Shown here one piece after another: positions 1 through 8,843 of a stretch of 30,722 nt of DNA (the stretch's first letter is position 1; each line of letters opens with the position of its first letter). The DNA lies in contig DJYX01000283.1 in assembly GCA_002450295.1 (NCBI GenBank), positions 6,340 through 37,061 on the forward strand, in the 5' to 3' direction. The notes under the pieces were generated by a model. That model was not told the origin of the DNA. It saw only the letters and a program-made list of their open reading frames with translations, and did no database searches. The stretch is from Deltaproteobacteria bacterium UBA6967 (GTDB lineage Bacteria > SAR324 > NAC60-12). Both the position numbers and the translations under genes were made by a program.

Positions 1-582
1 GTTTTCCTGTTCACCAGAAAAACTCTCATCAACTTTTGATTCAGTGATTTTCTCGCTTGCCGCACCAATGGTTGCTTCAGTTTGTGGTGCATCCTTCTGC
101 TGGTTCTGGTTTTCAGAAATTGAGTTTTCTTTCTCAGAGACACTAGTTTCAGTGCTATTTTCGATATTCTGAACTGAATCCCAAGAATTGAGTTGCCAAA
201 TAAGTAGAAGAGCAGCCCCCAATCCTAACCCAGAGATCCATTTGCGAAGATTGATACTCTTTGCTTTGCTTTCTAACGGATCCAAACGAACAGGCGTAAT
301 TTTTTCTTCTGATATGGGTCTTTGCTCAACAACATCTTTGAATAATTCCAATTCTGAGGGAGGTATCTGTAAAAACTGAAGATAGATTCTCAAAAAACCT
401 CTCATGAAAACCTTGCCTGGTGGGGCTTCCAGATTCCCTTCTTCCAAATGCCGAAGCACTAGTACGTCTAACCTAGTTTGACTAGATACATCTTCTAGAG
501 ACCATTCTTGGGAAATCCTGTGATTTCTGAGAAGCTGTCCTAATTGCTGTTGATTGGAGATATTTTCGGATGAGTTAGCCAT
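1..582 (-). CDS. RodZ-like HTH / single-pass membrane protein, C-terminus beyond window
   Basis: Open from an ATG at 580-582 through position 1 with no stop, giving 194 residues, so the C-terminal part lies outside the window. Residues about 12-75 resemble the HTH_25/Xre-type domain of RodZ (YfgA): LGQLLRNHRISQEWSLEDVS, then a GKVFMRGFLRIYLQFL stretch close to the family's G-RVYVRGFLR-YA-FL. Residues about 116-133 (WISGLGLGAALLLIWQL) form one membrane helix, followed by a Ser/Glu/Gln-rich, probably periplasmic, low-complexity tail. In known RodZ the HTH domain binds MreB and helps keep rod shape; here this is inferred from architecture. The start codon directly abuts the glnE stop codon (TGA then ATG, zero spacing), so translation is probably coupled to glnE. 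It could also be another HTH_25 membrane protein rather than RodZ proper. Confidence 0.8.
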   Translation of the reverse strand, partial: MANSSENISNQQQLGQLLRNHRISQEWSLEDVSSQTRLDVLVLRHLEEGNLEAPPGKVFMRGFLRIYLQFLQIPPSELELFKDVVEQRPISEEKITPVRLDPLESKAKSINLRKWISGLGLGAALLLIWQLNSWDSVQNIENSTETSVSEKENSISENQNQQKDAPQTEATIGAASEKITESKVDESFSGEQEN

Positions 583-3519
583 TCAGGTTCTTTTGTCAAC
601 TTTCATGACTTGTTCGTAAATCAGACGGACTTTATCAGAGGTTTTGCCTAAAGTACTGGGGATATTATCAAATTGCCCTTGGCGACGGAGAAGAGCTTCT
701 AAATGCAACGTTTGATCTTCATTGAGATTTAGGGTGTTTACTGACTGATCAAACAAGAGACGAAGTGCCGTTTCAATTTGCCTAATCCAGCGATAAGCCT
801 CTTGTAAAAAAGTGGCCTCATCTGAAGAAATCAGCGCTTCCTTTTTAATAACTTCCAAAGCTTTCAAAGTCTCTGGTGTACGTAGTTTTGGAAATTTTTG
901 AACAAATTTTAACTGAAGATATTGTGTCAGAAATTCAATGTCTAGCAAGCCACCCCTCCCCTCCTTCAAGTTTTTTTGTTGAAAAGTCTCTCCTGAGAGT
1001 TCTTCTTCTTTGCGTCCTCTCAGATGGGCGATTTTCAGATGCAGATCATCGGGAATTTTCCATTCATAAGCTGATTTTGATAACAACTTGTCTACAGATT
1101 CTCTCCACTTTTCATCTACGTTCCCTCCTACTACCCTAGCTTTAATAAGTGCCTGATGTTCCCAAGGCTTTGATTGTTGATGGTAAGCAGCGAATGAACT
1201 GATCGTCGTTACAAGCACACCTGCGTTACCAGAGGGTCTCAATCGTGTATCTAATTTGTATGCGTACCCACAACTAGTGACTGAGGACAAAAAAGATATG
1301 ATGCGCTGAATCAGTTTAGCGTAAAAGAGTTGATTTGTTACTTGTAGTTGCCCATCAGTTTCTCCCACACCTGAATACAGAAAAATAAGATCTAAATCAG
1401 AATGATAGGTTAACTCCTTCCCCCCAAGCTTCCCCATGCCAACAATACTAAATTTTGCTGGCTCCCCATTCTCATCTCTCGGTATGCCATGGCGCTGAAT
1501 AAGGTCACGAAAACAAACTTCATGAGCCTTTTGAAGAACAATTTCAGCAAGTATCGTCAACCCTTGACGTGCCTGATTGTATTCAAGAAGACCATCTAAT
1601 TCTGCACTGCCTAAGAGGAAGGTCTGGGTATGCTTGAAGCGTCGGATAGCATCCAATTCCTCTTCCTGATGAACGCATTTACCGAAAGCTCTTTCAACTT
1701 CTTCCTTCAAAAGTTCAGCATCAATTCGTAGTTCTTTTGGTTCAAGTTTGTTCAGCAAATCTGTGTTTGTCAGTAGGTGGTTCCACAAGGTGTCGCTGGT
1801 TGCAGCAATCGAAGCTAAGCGACTCCAAGAGGCTGGATGATTGCAGAGTGGGCGGTATTGCTCGAGCTGCGCACCTATGATTTCGAAAAAACGATAGAAT
1901 CGCTTTTCTAGAAGATCTTGTCCCGATTGACGAAGGATAGGAGTGAGTTGTCTCGCAAGGGACTCAAGCAGTTGAGCTTCTTCTGGTCTGAAATTTCGGA
2001 GTCTTGTGCTATTACGAAGTGCTGCTTCCACTTCAAGATGCTTCTTGTCAAACAAACCTCCAAAGATGCTGCGAACTTTGGCCATGGTGTTACGAAGGTG
2101 ATGTAACATGCTCTGCCGATCCGCCTCTGCATTTGCAGAGTAGAATCCGATCATCCTTGCAAAGCATTGCTGCTCAGATTGATTACTTGGCAAAGTGTGA
2201 ATTTGCTTTTCGTCGATCATCTGCAATCGATGCTCATATTTTCGTAAGATGAGGTAGCACTCTCTAAGTATGTTCCCATCTTCGACAGAAAGAATATCTG
2301 CTTGGGTTAGGGCAGATAAGGCCTTCAAGGTGTTTTGTTCTCGTAACTCAGAACGGATCCCTCCATAAAGCAATTGAAAAATTTGAACAAAAAATTCGAC
2401 CTCTCGAATTCCACCAACACCTAACTTAACATTGAGTTGACTCTCCCGAAGATGCTCTTTTTCAATCTTTTCTTTGATCTCAACAACGCCTTCTAAAAGA
2501 TTTTCGTCAACACTTTTTCGGTAAATATAGGGGTTAATTGACCTGAAAAAAATCTCAGCAATCTCTTGGTCTCCAGCAACATAAGATGCCTTAATCAGGG
2601 CTTGTTGCTCCCAAAGTGCTGCTCGTGACCAGTAGTAGGCTTCTACCTGTTGTAATGGCAAAACTAGAGCTGAGGTATCACCCCCAGGACGTAAGCGCAT
2701 GTCAACTCGAGCTAAAAAACCTTCTCCCGTAAGCTCGGTGCACCACTCAATAAAGGTTCTGGCAATTTTTTGACGCAGCTTCTGATCTTTTGCTTCATCG
2801 CCTGTGATGGGATTTTCATCGTGCAAAAATATCAGATCAACATCTGATGAATAATTTATTTCTTGGCCACCCAACTTGCCCATTCCTAGGATGAGAAAAG
2901 GCGGTCGTATTCCATTTGCCAACAAATTTTTGCTAGAAAGTTCAAACTGTTGAGCCTCCAAAGTGGCTGCACGAAATGCACAGTCAAGGATGATTTTAGT
3001 CAACGATGAAAGTTCTGCTAAAATTACTTCGTCTGTAGCAATATTTAGTAAATCACGGACTGTAATTCGGTAATATTCTTGGTATTTGAATCTTCTGAGT
3101 AGATCTCTTAGCTCTTTAGAATGCCAGATAGTTTGAGCGTTAATTCTGCCAATCAAACTATTTGATAAATCATCATTGAATCTGGGTTGGTCTAAATTGT
3201 TTGATTCCCGTAGCTCTTTTACCCAACTTGGATGGCGAATTAGTCTTCTTGAGAGGAAATGACTGTAACCCAGGACAGCTAAAGATTGATTAACAACTGT
3301 TTCATCGCCTTCAAGGCAATTGGGAAAATATTTCAGAAGATTATCTAGATCAGCTACTGCCTGTTGTGGGAATGGGGAACACAGAATCCAAGACTCTAAT
3401 TCGGGGGAGATTTTTAACCCTCTTATAGAAATTGATTCAAATCGAGAACTTAGCTGTTCGTCATTTGTAGGTTCGGTCATGAATTTGGTGGGGTCTTCAT
3501 TTGGATCTTGTGAGCCCAC
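583..3519 (-). CDS. glnE: Bifunctional glutamine synthetase adenylyltransferase/deadenylase
   Basis: 978 residues, usual length for GlnE. It has the two nucleotidyltransferase halves typical of the family. The N-terminal, adenylyl-removing half has GMGKLGGQEINYSSDVDLIF at about 212-231 (metal Asp226, Asp228) and GGIREVEFFVQ at about 369-379. The C-terminal, adenylylating half has GMGKLGGKELTYHSDLDLIF at about 694-713 (Asp708, Asp710) and GRGGLLDIEFLTQ. The enzyme adds or removes AMP on the active-site tyrosine of glutamine synthetase in the cytoplasm, normally under control of a PII protein; no PII gene is in the window. The chosen start is a GTG at 3519 because TTAGGAAAAA lies just upstream. 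An ATG 13 codons further in (MTEP) has no comparable ribosome site. The gene is followed without a gap by the RodZ-like gene and diverges from fliJ. Confidence 0.97.
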   Translation of the reverse strand: MGSQDPNEDPTKFMTEPTNDEQLSSRFESISIRGLKISPELESWILCSPFPQQAVADLDNLLKYFPNCLEGDETVVNQSLAVLGYSHFLSRRLIRHPSWVKELRESNNLDQPRFNDDLSNSLIGRINAQTIWHSKELRDLLRRFKYQEYYRITVRDLLNIATDEVILAELSSLTKIILDCAFRAATLEAQQFELSSKNLLANGIRPPFLILGMGKLGGQEINYSSDVDLIFLHDENPITGDEAKDQKLRQKIARTFIEWCTELTGEGFLARVDMRLRPGGDTSALVLPLQQVEAYYWSRAALWEQQALIKASYVAGDQEIAEIFFRSINPYIYRKSVDENLLEGVVEIKEKIEKEHLRESQLNVKLGVGGIREVEFFVQIFQLLYGGIRSELREQNTLKALSALTQADILSVEDGNILRECYLILRKYEHRLQMIDEKQIHTLPSNQSEQQCFARMIGFYSANAEADRQSMLHHLRNTMAKVRSIFGGLFDKKHLEVEAALRNSTRLRNFRPEEAQLLESLARQLTPILRQSGQDLLEKRFYRFFEIIGAQLEQYRPLCNHPASWSRLASIAATSDTLWNHLLTNTDLLNKLEPKELRIDAELLKEEVERAFGKCVHQEEELDAIRRFKHTQTFLLGSAELDGLLEYNQARQGLTILAEIVLQKAHEVCFRDLIQRHGIPRDENGEPAKFSIVGMGKLGGKELTYHSDLDLIFLYSGVGETDGQLQVTNQLFYAKLIQRIISFLSSVTSCGYAYKLDTRLRPSGNAGVLVTTISSFAAYHQQSKPWEHQALIKARVVGGNVDEKWRESVDKLLSKSAYEWKIPDDLHLKIAHLRGRKEEELSGETFQQKNLKEGRGGLLDIEFLTQYLQLKFVQKFPKLRTPETLKALEVIKKEALISSDEATFLQEAYRWIRQIETALRLLFDQSVNTLNLNEDQTLHLEALLRRQGQFDNIPSTLGKTSDKVRLIYEQVMKVDKRT

Positions 3520-3576
3520 TTTTTCCTAAGGTTTTAACTTTGCTTGTTTCAAGGGTAAGGAGTCTAAAAAAAGCTT

Positions 3577-3593
3577 TGTGCACTTTTTGCACA
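3577..3593. promoter_or_regulatory. 17-bp inverted repeat in glnE/fliJ divergent region
   Basis: TGTGCA (3577-3582), five bases, then TGCACA (3588-3593): a perfect 6-bp inverted repeat. It overlaps the -35 box proposed for fliJ and lies 58 bp upstream of the glnE start, so it could be an operator acting on either gene. No regulator is known from this window. Confidence 0.35.
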
Positions 3594-3614
3594 CCGACCC
3601 TGAGCTAATAAAAT
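3587..3614 (+). promoter_or_regulatory. Candidate sigma70-type promoter of the flagellar operon
   Basis: TTGCAC (3587-3592), a 16-bp spacer and TAAAAT (3609-3614), followed by a short leader to the fliJ ATG at 3637. I saw no sigma54 -24/-12 pair here. Prediction by eye only. Confidence 0.4.
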
Positions 3615-3636
3615 TTTTGCAAATTCACTGTAGGAT

Positions 3637-4080
3637 ATGAACAAATTTAAGCTCCAAACAGCGCTAAAAGTTCGCGAGAGGCTCGAGAAACTATACCAAA
3701 AATCCTTTGCTGAACAAGTACAGGTCACCCAGAGATTGACGGATCAATTAAATATTTTGGAAGAAGCACTCGAAGAGAACAATTCTGCTGTGGATCTTGC
3801 TAAGCGAAACGGATTCACGATTGCAGATCTTGTGAGAGCGAACGGATTCGGACAGCGACTGAAATATCATCAATCTGTCGTGCAAGATCAAATGATCGAA
3901 CAGCAAGAGTTGATGGAACGTCGAAGGCAAGAACTGGTTTCGGCAACTCAACAGAAGCGTGTTCTGGAGATCTTGCGTGAAAAGCACGAACTCAAAGAGA
4001 GTGAGAGGCTTCAAAAAGAGGAAACTTTTGAGTTAGACGAAATTTCACTGAACTTAAGACGTTATCGTCAGGAATCCTAA
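3637..4080 (+). CDS. fliJ: Flagellar export chaperone FliJ
   Basis: 147 residues, the normal FliJ size, almost entirely charged alpha-helical coiled coil. The start MNKFKLQTALKVRERLEK matches the family pattern of a short basic lead followed by LQ-LL-RE. FliJ is a soluble part of the flagellar type III export machine that interacts with the ATPase FliI and the gate protein FlhA. The Shine-Dalgarno AGGA (3632-3635) is only one base from the ATG, unusually close, but the family start fits this codon. First gene of a plus-strand flagellar run that continues with the MotE-like gene 23 bp downstream. The sequence is poorly conserved, so the call rests on length, coiled coil, N-terminus and context. 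Confidence 0.85.
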   Translation: MNKFKLQTALKVRERLEKLYQKSFAEQVQVTQRLTDQLNILEEALEENNSAVDLAKRNGFTIADLVRANGFGQRLKYHQSVVQDQMIEQQELMERRRQELVSATQQKRVLEILREKHELKESERLQKEETFELDEISLNLRRYRQES

Positions 4081-4103
4081 TTTGAAATAGAACACTTTAG
4101 CCA

Positions 4104-4706
4104 ATGTTTCTTTATTCACATCGTATTTCCCTTACGCTCATGATGCCCTTGCTGGTTGGCTCTCTTCTGGTGGCAAGGCCCGCTTATAGCATTCCGACGA
4201 CTCTTGAAGAAGGGCAGCAGTGGATTGGGGAGCTGTGTGCAGATTTCGGGATTGAATTCTGTGCGTATGTCCCTCAGGAAGATGAGGCGGACGCAAAAAA
4301 ACCTCTGAGGCTGACAGCCACAGAGCGTCAGGTCCTCACTAGATTAGTTGAGCAGCAGGAAAATCTAGAGAGAAGAGGGCGTGATCTTGATCGCCGCGAA
4401 ACCCAATTACAAGCCCTCCAGGAAGACGTTCAACGACAGATAGTTCAACTGGAGCGAATACAACAAGATATTGAACAGTCGATTGAAACGAAAAAAGCTC
4501 AGGATATTGAGCAGCTTGAAAAAGCTGTTTCTTTCTACACCAGGATGGATCCTGCAGCAGCAGCTTTATCAATAGCAAATTTAGATCAAAAAACTGCTGT
4601 TAACATCTTGATGAGAATGAAAGACAAGCAAGCATCTGCAGTACTTGAAAGTATGACTGCAGAGCGTTCCTCAGAACTGATAGACTCAATTGCGCGTAAG
4701 CGCTGA
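4104..4706 (+). CDS. MotE-like periplasmic protein with MgtE-N-type domain
   Basis: 200 residues. A signal peptide or membrane anchor (LTLMMPLLVGSLLVARPAYS) occupies about residues 10-29. A charged coiled coil rich in Gln, Glu and Arg follows (about 70-145). The C-terminal domain (FYTRMDPAAAALSIANLD... NILMRMKDKQASAVLESM) resembles the MgtE N-terminal/FliG-like fold. Proteins of this layout sit between fliJ and fliK in many deltaproteobacterial flagellar operons. The best-studied relative, MotE of Sinorhizobium, is a periplasmic chaperone for the motility protein MotC, so a role in motor or stator assembly is plausible but inferred. No ribosome site is obvious before 4104; the hydrophobic segment supports this start over the internal ATGs near 4140. 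It is not a magnesium transporter, since the transmembrane part of MgtE is absent. Confidence 0.75.
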   Translation: MFLYSHRISLTLMMPLLVGSLLVARPAYSIPTTLEEGQQWIGELCADFGIEFCAYVPQEDEADAKKPLRLTATERQVLTRLVEQQENLERRGRDLDRRETQLQALQEDVQRQIVQLERIQQDIEQSIETKKAQDIEQLEKAVSFYTRMDPAAAALSIANLDQKTAVNILMRMKDKQASAVLESMTAERSSELIDSIARKR

Positions 4707-4724
4707 AAACTAGGAGCCCTAAAG

Positions 4725-6488
4725 ATGATTGATGCCTTACAATTAGCTCCCACAGCCAACAAATCTCTGTTGGCAAAGAAGCCAGAGCCGTACAGTAGCT
4801 CTTTCAAAGAAACTTTGCGGCAGGCGGATGGTTCAGATAAAGAATATTTGGAAACAAGTTCAAATGTCCGTGATCGTGAGGAAACCAGACCAGATAGCCG
4901 AGAAGAGATTCGTAGAAAGATAGCCGAAGGTAAGGAGAGCAAAGGTGATCATCGTATCAAGATTGTTGATTCAGATGAAGAGATGCCAAGGGGGCCAGAA
5001 GAAATCGCTGTTCTCGAAAGAGCCTTGCGAGCGCTTGATGAAAAAGCCAAAGAACTTGAATTTAACGAAGGTGAAATCGTTGGCGAACTTACAGAAGAAC
5101 AATCTGCTGAACTGGCTAGATTGCGATCAATGATTGAAGGTGTATTAAATGGTGAAGAACCTTTTCAAGAGTTAATCGCTGAAGATCACGAAGCCTTTGC
5201 TTCACTTCTAGCCACCTTGAACCTAGAAGAAGGTGATGCAGCCAGACTAGAGCGCGATCTTGGATTTACTGGATTCGGAGAGCCGACTGGGGAGGAAGTA
5301 CGCAATGACGGTAGTATCGTAGTAAACGGTTTTGGTAGTGGTTCTAGATCTCTCGCTGATGATCCAAATCTTGGAAGGTTGCAAGCGAAAGTTGGGGATA
5401 ATCCAGAAAGTGGGAATCCTGATCTTGAACTGGTAGCTCTCAAAGAACGTAAAAATTTAATGAATTTGACAGAAGTGCAGGAAGCTGAAGATCTTGATCC
5501 CAATGATCCTAGATTCAATTCCGGCACAATTGATTCTGAACGCGCTGAAATGAGTATCGAAGAACAAATTCAGATAGCTAAAGCAAATCGGCTGGTGAAT
5601 CAAGAATTAGAAGCTACTACAAAAGCAGCTTTCTCTAAGCAGGAAATCTTAAAAAATTCTTCATCAGAATTAGCGATTCAGAAAGATTTGACGCAGCAAC
5701 AAAAGCTAGAAGAAATCTTGATGCACCAGCATGTCGAGGGAAAGAATCTTGAGGCAGAACAAACTTTAGAATCTCTGAAAGCTCAACAAATGATTCTTGG
5801 AGGAAATGCTTCAACTAATTCCAATTCCATCGACCATGCTCGCTTAGCCACATCAATGAATGGATTGAATGCCATTACTTTGGAAATGCAGCAACAGAGG
5901 GAGAACGCTAGTGTGAGAGATTTTCTCAACAACGGTGAACAGGAATCAAATAATTCTGGAAATCTCCCCCAAAGCCAACTCTCTAAGATTGCATCGGCGT
6001 CCGACGCCAAATCCGCAAGTGGTATGACCTTTGCGCAGATCCAAGATTTGTTGGCAGAATCTCCGTTTGATATGTCTCAACTGACACGCAATCTTCGGAA
6101 AGGTAGAGAAGGAGAATCCCAAGAAGTGACCTTGCGTTTGCGCCCTGATGAATTGGGGACATTGACGATGAAAGTAAGGCAGATTGGCGATCGATTGCAG
6201 GTTGAGATGCAGGTCGAAAATCCTCACGTGAAGCAACTTGTTGAATCAGATCTGGAACAACTTCGAAATCGTTTCCTTGATAAAGAATTTAATTTCTCTG
6301 AAATGGAACTCACTGTGAATATTGACGCACGTTCAGATGCAGATTCACAGGCGTTTGCGAATCAGGGCCGTTATCAGGAGGATACAACGGCAGTTAGTCA
6401 GAAACAGAGAATGAACGCTGCTCAGGAGACTGCTTCAGCAGTTCGTCAACAAACTCGCTCAGATGGCAGCTTGAACCTCTATGCTTGA
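4725..6488 (+). CDS. fliK: Flagellar hook-length control protein FliK
   Basis: 587 residues. The long N-terminal part (about 1-440) is polar, acidic and low in hydrophobic residues, as expected of the secreted ruler segment. The C-terminal Flg_hook domain (about 455-545) contains EVTLRLRPDELGTLTMKVRQ, then RLQVEMQVENPHVKQLVESD and LEQLRNRF, the usual FliK core that contacts FlhB to switch export specificity. FliK measures hook length and ends hook-protein export. The start is supported by AGGAG at about 4712-4716. It lies between the MotE-like gene and flgD, a classic hook-gene context. The ruler half is too divergent to align by eye. Confidence 0.93.
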   Translation: MIDALQLAPTANKSLLAKKPEPYSSSFKETLRQADGSDKEYLETSSNVRDREETRPDSREEIRRKIAEGKESKGDHRIKIVDSDEEMPRGPEEIAVLERALRALDEKAKELEFNEGEIVGELTEEQSAELARLRSMIEGVLNGEEPFQELIAEDHEAFASLLATLNLEEGDAARLERDLGFTGFGEPTGEEVRNDGSIVVNGFGSGSRSLADDPNLGRLQAKVGDNPESGNPDLELVALKERKNLMNLTEVQEAEDLDPNDPRFNSGTIDSERAEMSIEEQIQIAKANRLVNQELEATTKAAFSKQEILKNSSSELAIQKDLTQQQKLEEILMHQHVEGKNLEAEQTLESLKAQQMILGGNASTNSNSIDHARLATSMNGLNAITLEMQQQRENASVRDFLNNGEQESNNSGNLPQSQLSKIASASDAKSASGMTFAQIQDLLAESPFDMSQLTRNLRKGREGESQEVTLRLRPDELGTLTMKVRQIGDRLQVEMQVENPHVKQLVESDLEQLRNRFLDKEFNFSEMELTVNIDARSDADSQAFANQGRYQEDTTAVSQKQRMNAAQETASAVRQQTRSDGSLNLYA

Positions 6489-6506
6489 TGCAAAAAGGAG
6501 ATTTTG

Positions 6507-7280
6507 ATGAATATCAATGATGTCAATCAAACTATTAATGTTGCGCAGACATCTCAACGTCAACTAGCAACCAGCAATTCAAAAGATGGCAAAGAACTTG
6601 GTAAGCAGGACTTTCTGAATTTGCTCATGACTCAAATGTCCCACCAAGATCCGATGGATCCAATGAACACGGACAGCATGATGCAGCAGATGGCTTCGCT
6701 AGGAACGGTGGAACAACTTCAAAATCTAAATGCTAAGACCGATTCGTTGCTAAATTATCAAGAACAATTGATGCGTTCAGGTTCTGCTGGTTTCTTAGGT
6801 AAGGATGTAGAGGTTCAAGCAAATGAAATTCAACTGATGAATGGAGCATCTGCCCCAGTCTCTTATGAACTGGTGGGTGATGCGGATGAGGTGGTTATTC
6901 AGATTATGAATGAAGTAGGTGATGTAGTTCGTCAAATCCCTCAAGAAGCAAGGAGCCAAGGTCATCACAATGTGCTTTGGGATGGCATGGATAACGAAGG
7001 TGATCCTCTCTCCGATGGTACTTACTCAGTTAACGTAATTGCAAGAACACAAGAAGGAGCACTTGTTGATACTTTGCTATCAAAGTCAGGACAAGTTCAG
7101 GATATTCGTTTTGAAGGTGGAGGTGCACAAATAAAAGTGAATAATGAGTGGATCTCAACAGGAGACATCAAAGGATTGGGCGATAAGACGGATCGGAGAT
7201 TCGCACAAGCGCAACCGATGCCGCTACACACAGAACTGCAACTTCGTCAGGCATATGGCCGCTTAAGAGATCAAGAATAA
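6507..7280 (+). CDS. flgD: Flagellar hook-capping protein FlgD
   Basis: 257 residues from the ATG at 6507, which has AGGAG at 6496-6500 with ideal spacing; the TTG one codon earlier is unlikely to be used. The N-terminal conserved segment (about 27-65) reads GKQDFLNLLMTQMSHQDPMD, followed by a Met/Gln-rich stretch and LGTVEQLQNLN, diagnostic for FlgD. The C-terminal half carries the Tudor/FnIII-like FlgD region with SYELVGDADEVVIQIMNEVG and NVLWDGMDNEGDPLSDGTYS. FlgD forms the scaffold cap on which FlgE subunits polymerise and is lost when the hook is complete. It is translated just after fliK and just before flgE, its direct partner. Confidence 0.96.
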   Translation: MNINDVNQTINVAQTSQRQLATSNSKDGKELGKQDFLNLLMTQMSHQDPMDPMNTDSMMQQMASLGTVEQLQNLNAKTDSLLNYQEQLMRSGSAGFLGKDVEVQANEIQLMNGASAPVSYELVGDADEVVIQIMNEVGDVVRQIPQEARSQGHHNVLWDGMDNEGDPLSDGTYSVNVIARTQEGALVDTLLSKSGQVQDIRFEGGGAQIKVNNEWISTGDIKGLGDKTDRRFAQAQPMPLHTELQLRQAYGRLRDQE

Positions 7281-7315
7281 ATTCTTTCCCCGTAGCCAAT
7301 AATTAGGAGCAATTC

Positions 7316-8800
7316 ATGGCACTACTTGGATCATTGCAAACAGGCGCCAGTGGCGTTCGAACTCATGGAAAAGCGATGGCTGTCGTTGGTAACAACATCG
7401 CAAATGTGAACACCTTTGGCTTCAAAAGAAATGAAGTTGCCTTCGAAGATGTAATGGGGAACGAGTATCCTCAGGGAGCATCTTTTACTCAGGTTACTAA
7501 TGGAGTAAAAATCGGTGCAGTGAAGCAAGATTTCACTCAGGGAACCTTTGAAAATACAAGTTCTCATACGGATATGGCTATTGGAGGGAATGGGTTCTTC
7601 ACTCTAATCAACCCCAGATCAGGCCAGGAAATTTATAGCCGAAATGGTCAATTTACTTTTGACAAAGAGGGGTTTCTTTCAACAGAACGCGGAATGCGTG
7701 TACAAGCAATTGAAGTTGACCGAAACACCAAAGAAAGCAAAGGACTTCCTGGATCTTTGAAAGTGTTAGGACTAGTCGATCCTCCTCAGGTAACAGGAAA
7801 TGGAGCTGACGGTACAGGAATTCGAGTTTCAGCAAATTTGGATTCGAATGCAGTGATCAAAGATGTTCCTTTTGATCCTACCAATGTCCGTGATTCGATG
7901 TACAATTTTTCTACATCGGTAACGGTCTATGATCGATATGGTGATCCACATACATCCACAGTCGCCTTCCGGAAACGTCCTGACTTGCCAGAGCAAATTG
8001 ACCCAGCTACGGGCCAACCAATTCCTGGAACAGGCGTAATCAATCAATGGGAATACTATCTAATGTTTGATGGTGGTTCCATTGGGCAAATGCCTGGAAA
8101 CCAAATAGCTGTTGGTGGTGGCTTTCTGCAGTTTACTGAAGATGGAAAGTTGATCGCTGCAACTAGTGGCAGCTTTGAAGCTCAACCTGGAGGAGTCGAT
8201 GCTCAAGGGAATCCTCTTCCATCAGGCCCCCCTAGATTAGTTCCCCAGCCTGTTGACCCGGAGACTGGAGTTCCCCAATTCGCAGTGCCGTTCAATGGTG
8301 AAACACCTGTCGTGATTGGTGTTCACTTGGGAGATGGTTACAACCCTGATGATCCCACAGATCCGAGAACTGGACTAGATGGCTTGACTCAGTTCGCAGG
8401 TCAATACTCAGTTAGCAAAGCCAATGCAGATGGTAATCCTTCTGGGCAACTTGAAAATATCTTTGTGGAACCAGATGGCACGGTAAATGGAGTATTTGAT
8501 ACAGGCTACAGTAGGCCAATTGGTAGACTGATCCTAACAAAATTTGATAATCCCGGTAAGTTGATGCAGGTTGGCGACAACATGCTCCAGGAGTCTCTTG
8601 GAGCAGGTAAGAAAGTCGCAGGTGAACCGGGGACACCAGGATTCGGAGAAGTGCGTAGCAAGAGTCTGGAGCAATCCAATGTGGATCTGTCTCTAGAATT
8701 TGTGAAAATGATCGAATCGCAAAGAGCTTTCCAAGCTAATGCGAAGACCGTCACCGCTACTGATGAAATGATCACGGATCTGGTGAATATGAAGAGATAA
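7316..8800 (+). CDS. flgE: Flagellar hook protein FlgE
   Basis: 494 residues, in the usual FlgE range. The N-terminus MALLGSLQTGASGVRTHGKA with VGNNIANVNTFGFKR (about 23-37) is the flagellar rod/hook motif. The C-terminus (VDLSLEFVKMIESQRAFQAN, then AKTVTATDEMITDLVNMKR) is the matching conserved helix; both ends pack in the inner tube of the hook. The variable middle (about 220-380) is rich in Pro, Gly, Asp and Asn and forms the exposed hook domains. TAGGAG sits six bases before the ATG. Expected to be exported through the flagellar type III system and assembled under the FlgD cap with length set by FliK, both encoded just upstream. Confidence 0.97.
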   Translation: MALLGSLQTGASGVRTHGKAMAVVGNNIANVNTFGFKRNEVAFEDVMGNEYPQGASFTQVTNGVKIGAVKQDFTQGTFENTSSHTDMAIGGNGFFTLINPRSGQEIYSRNGQFTFDKEGFLSTERGMRVQAIEVDRNTKESKGLPGSLKVLGLVDPPQVTGNGADGTGIRVSANLDSNAVIKDVPFDPTNVRDSMYNFSTSVTVYDRYGDPHTSTVAFRKRPDLPEQIDPATGQPIPGTGVINQWEYYLMFDGGSIGQMPGNQIAVGGGFLQFTEDGKLIAATSGSFEAQPGGVDAQGNPLPSGPPRLVPQPVDPETGVPQFAVPFNGETPVVIGVHLGDGYNPDDPTDPRTGLDGLTQFAGQYSVSKANADGNPSGQLENIFVEPDGTVNGVFDTGYSRPIGRLILTKFDNPGKLMQVGDNMLQESLGAGKKVAGEPGTPGFGEVRSKSLEQSNVDLSLEFVKMIESQRAFQANAKTVTATDEMITDLVNMKR

Positions 8801-8807
8801 TTTTTGA

Positions 8808-8822
8808 GGCCTTTCTTAGGCC
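8808..8822 (+). terminator. Small hairpin after flgE, possible attenuating terminator
   Basis: GGCCT (8808-8812), loop TTCTT, AGGCC (8818-8822), eight bases behind the flgE stop. No good T-run follows, so complete termination is unlikely. It may lower read-through to the next gene or protect the upstream mRNA. Confidence 0.35.
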
Positions 8823-8843
8823 ATCAACACATATTTTGAAGCC

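Noticed and set aside
3577..3593. Possible sigma54 -24/-12 promoter before fliJ
   Set aside because: The GTGCAC and TTGC elements are present, but the spacing between them is about two bases too short for a sigma54 site.
4104..4706. Magnesium transporter MgtE
   Set aside because: Only the N-terminal-type domain is present behind a signal peptide; there are no transporter membrane helices and the context is flagellar.
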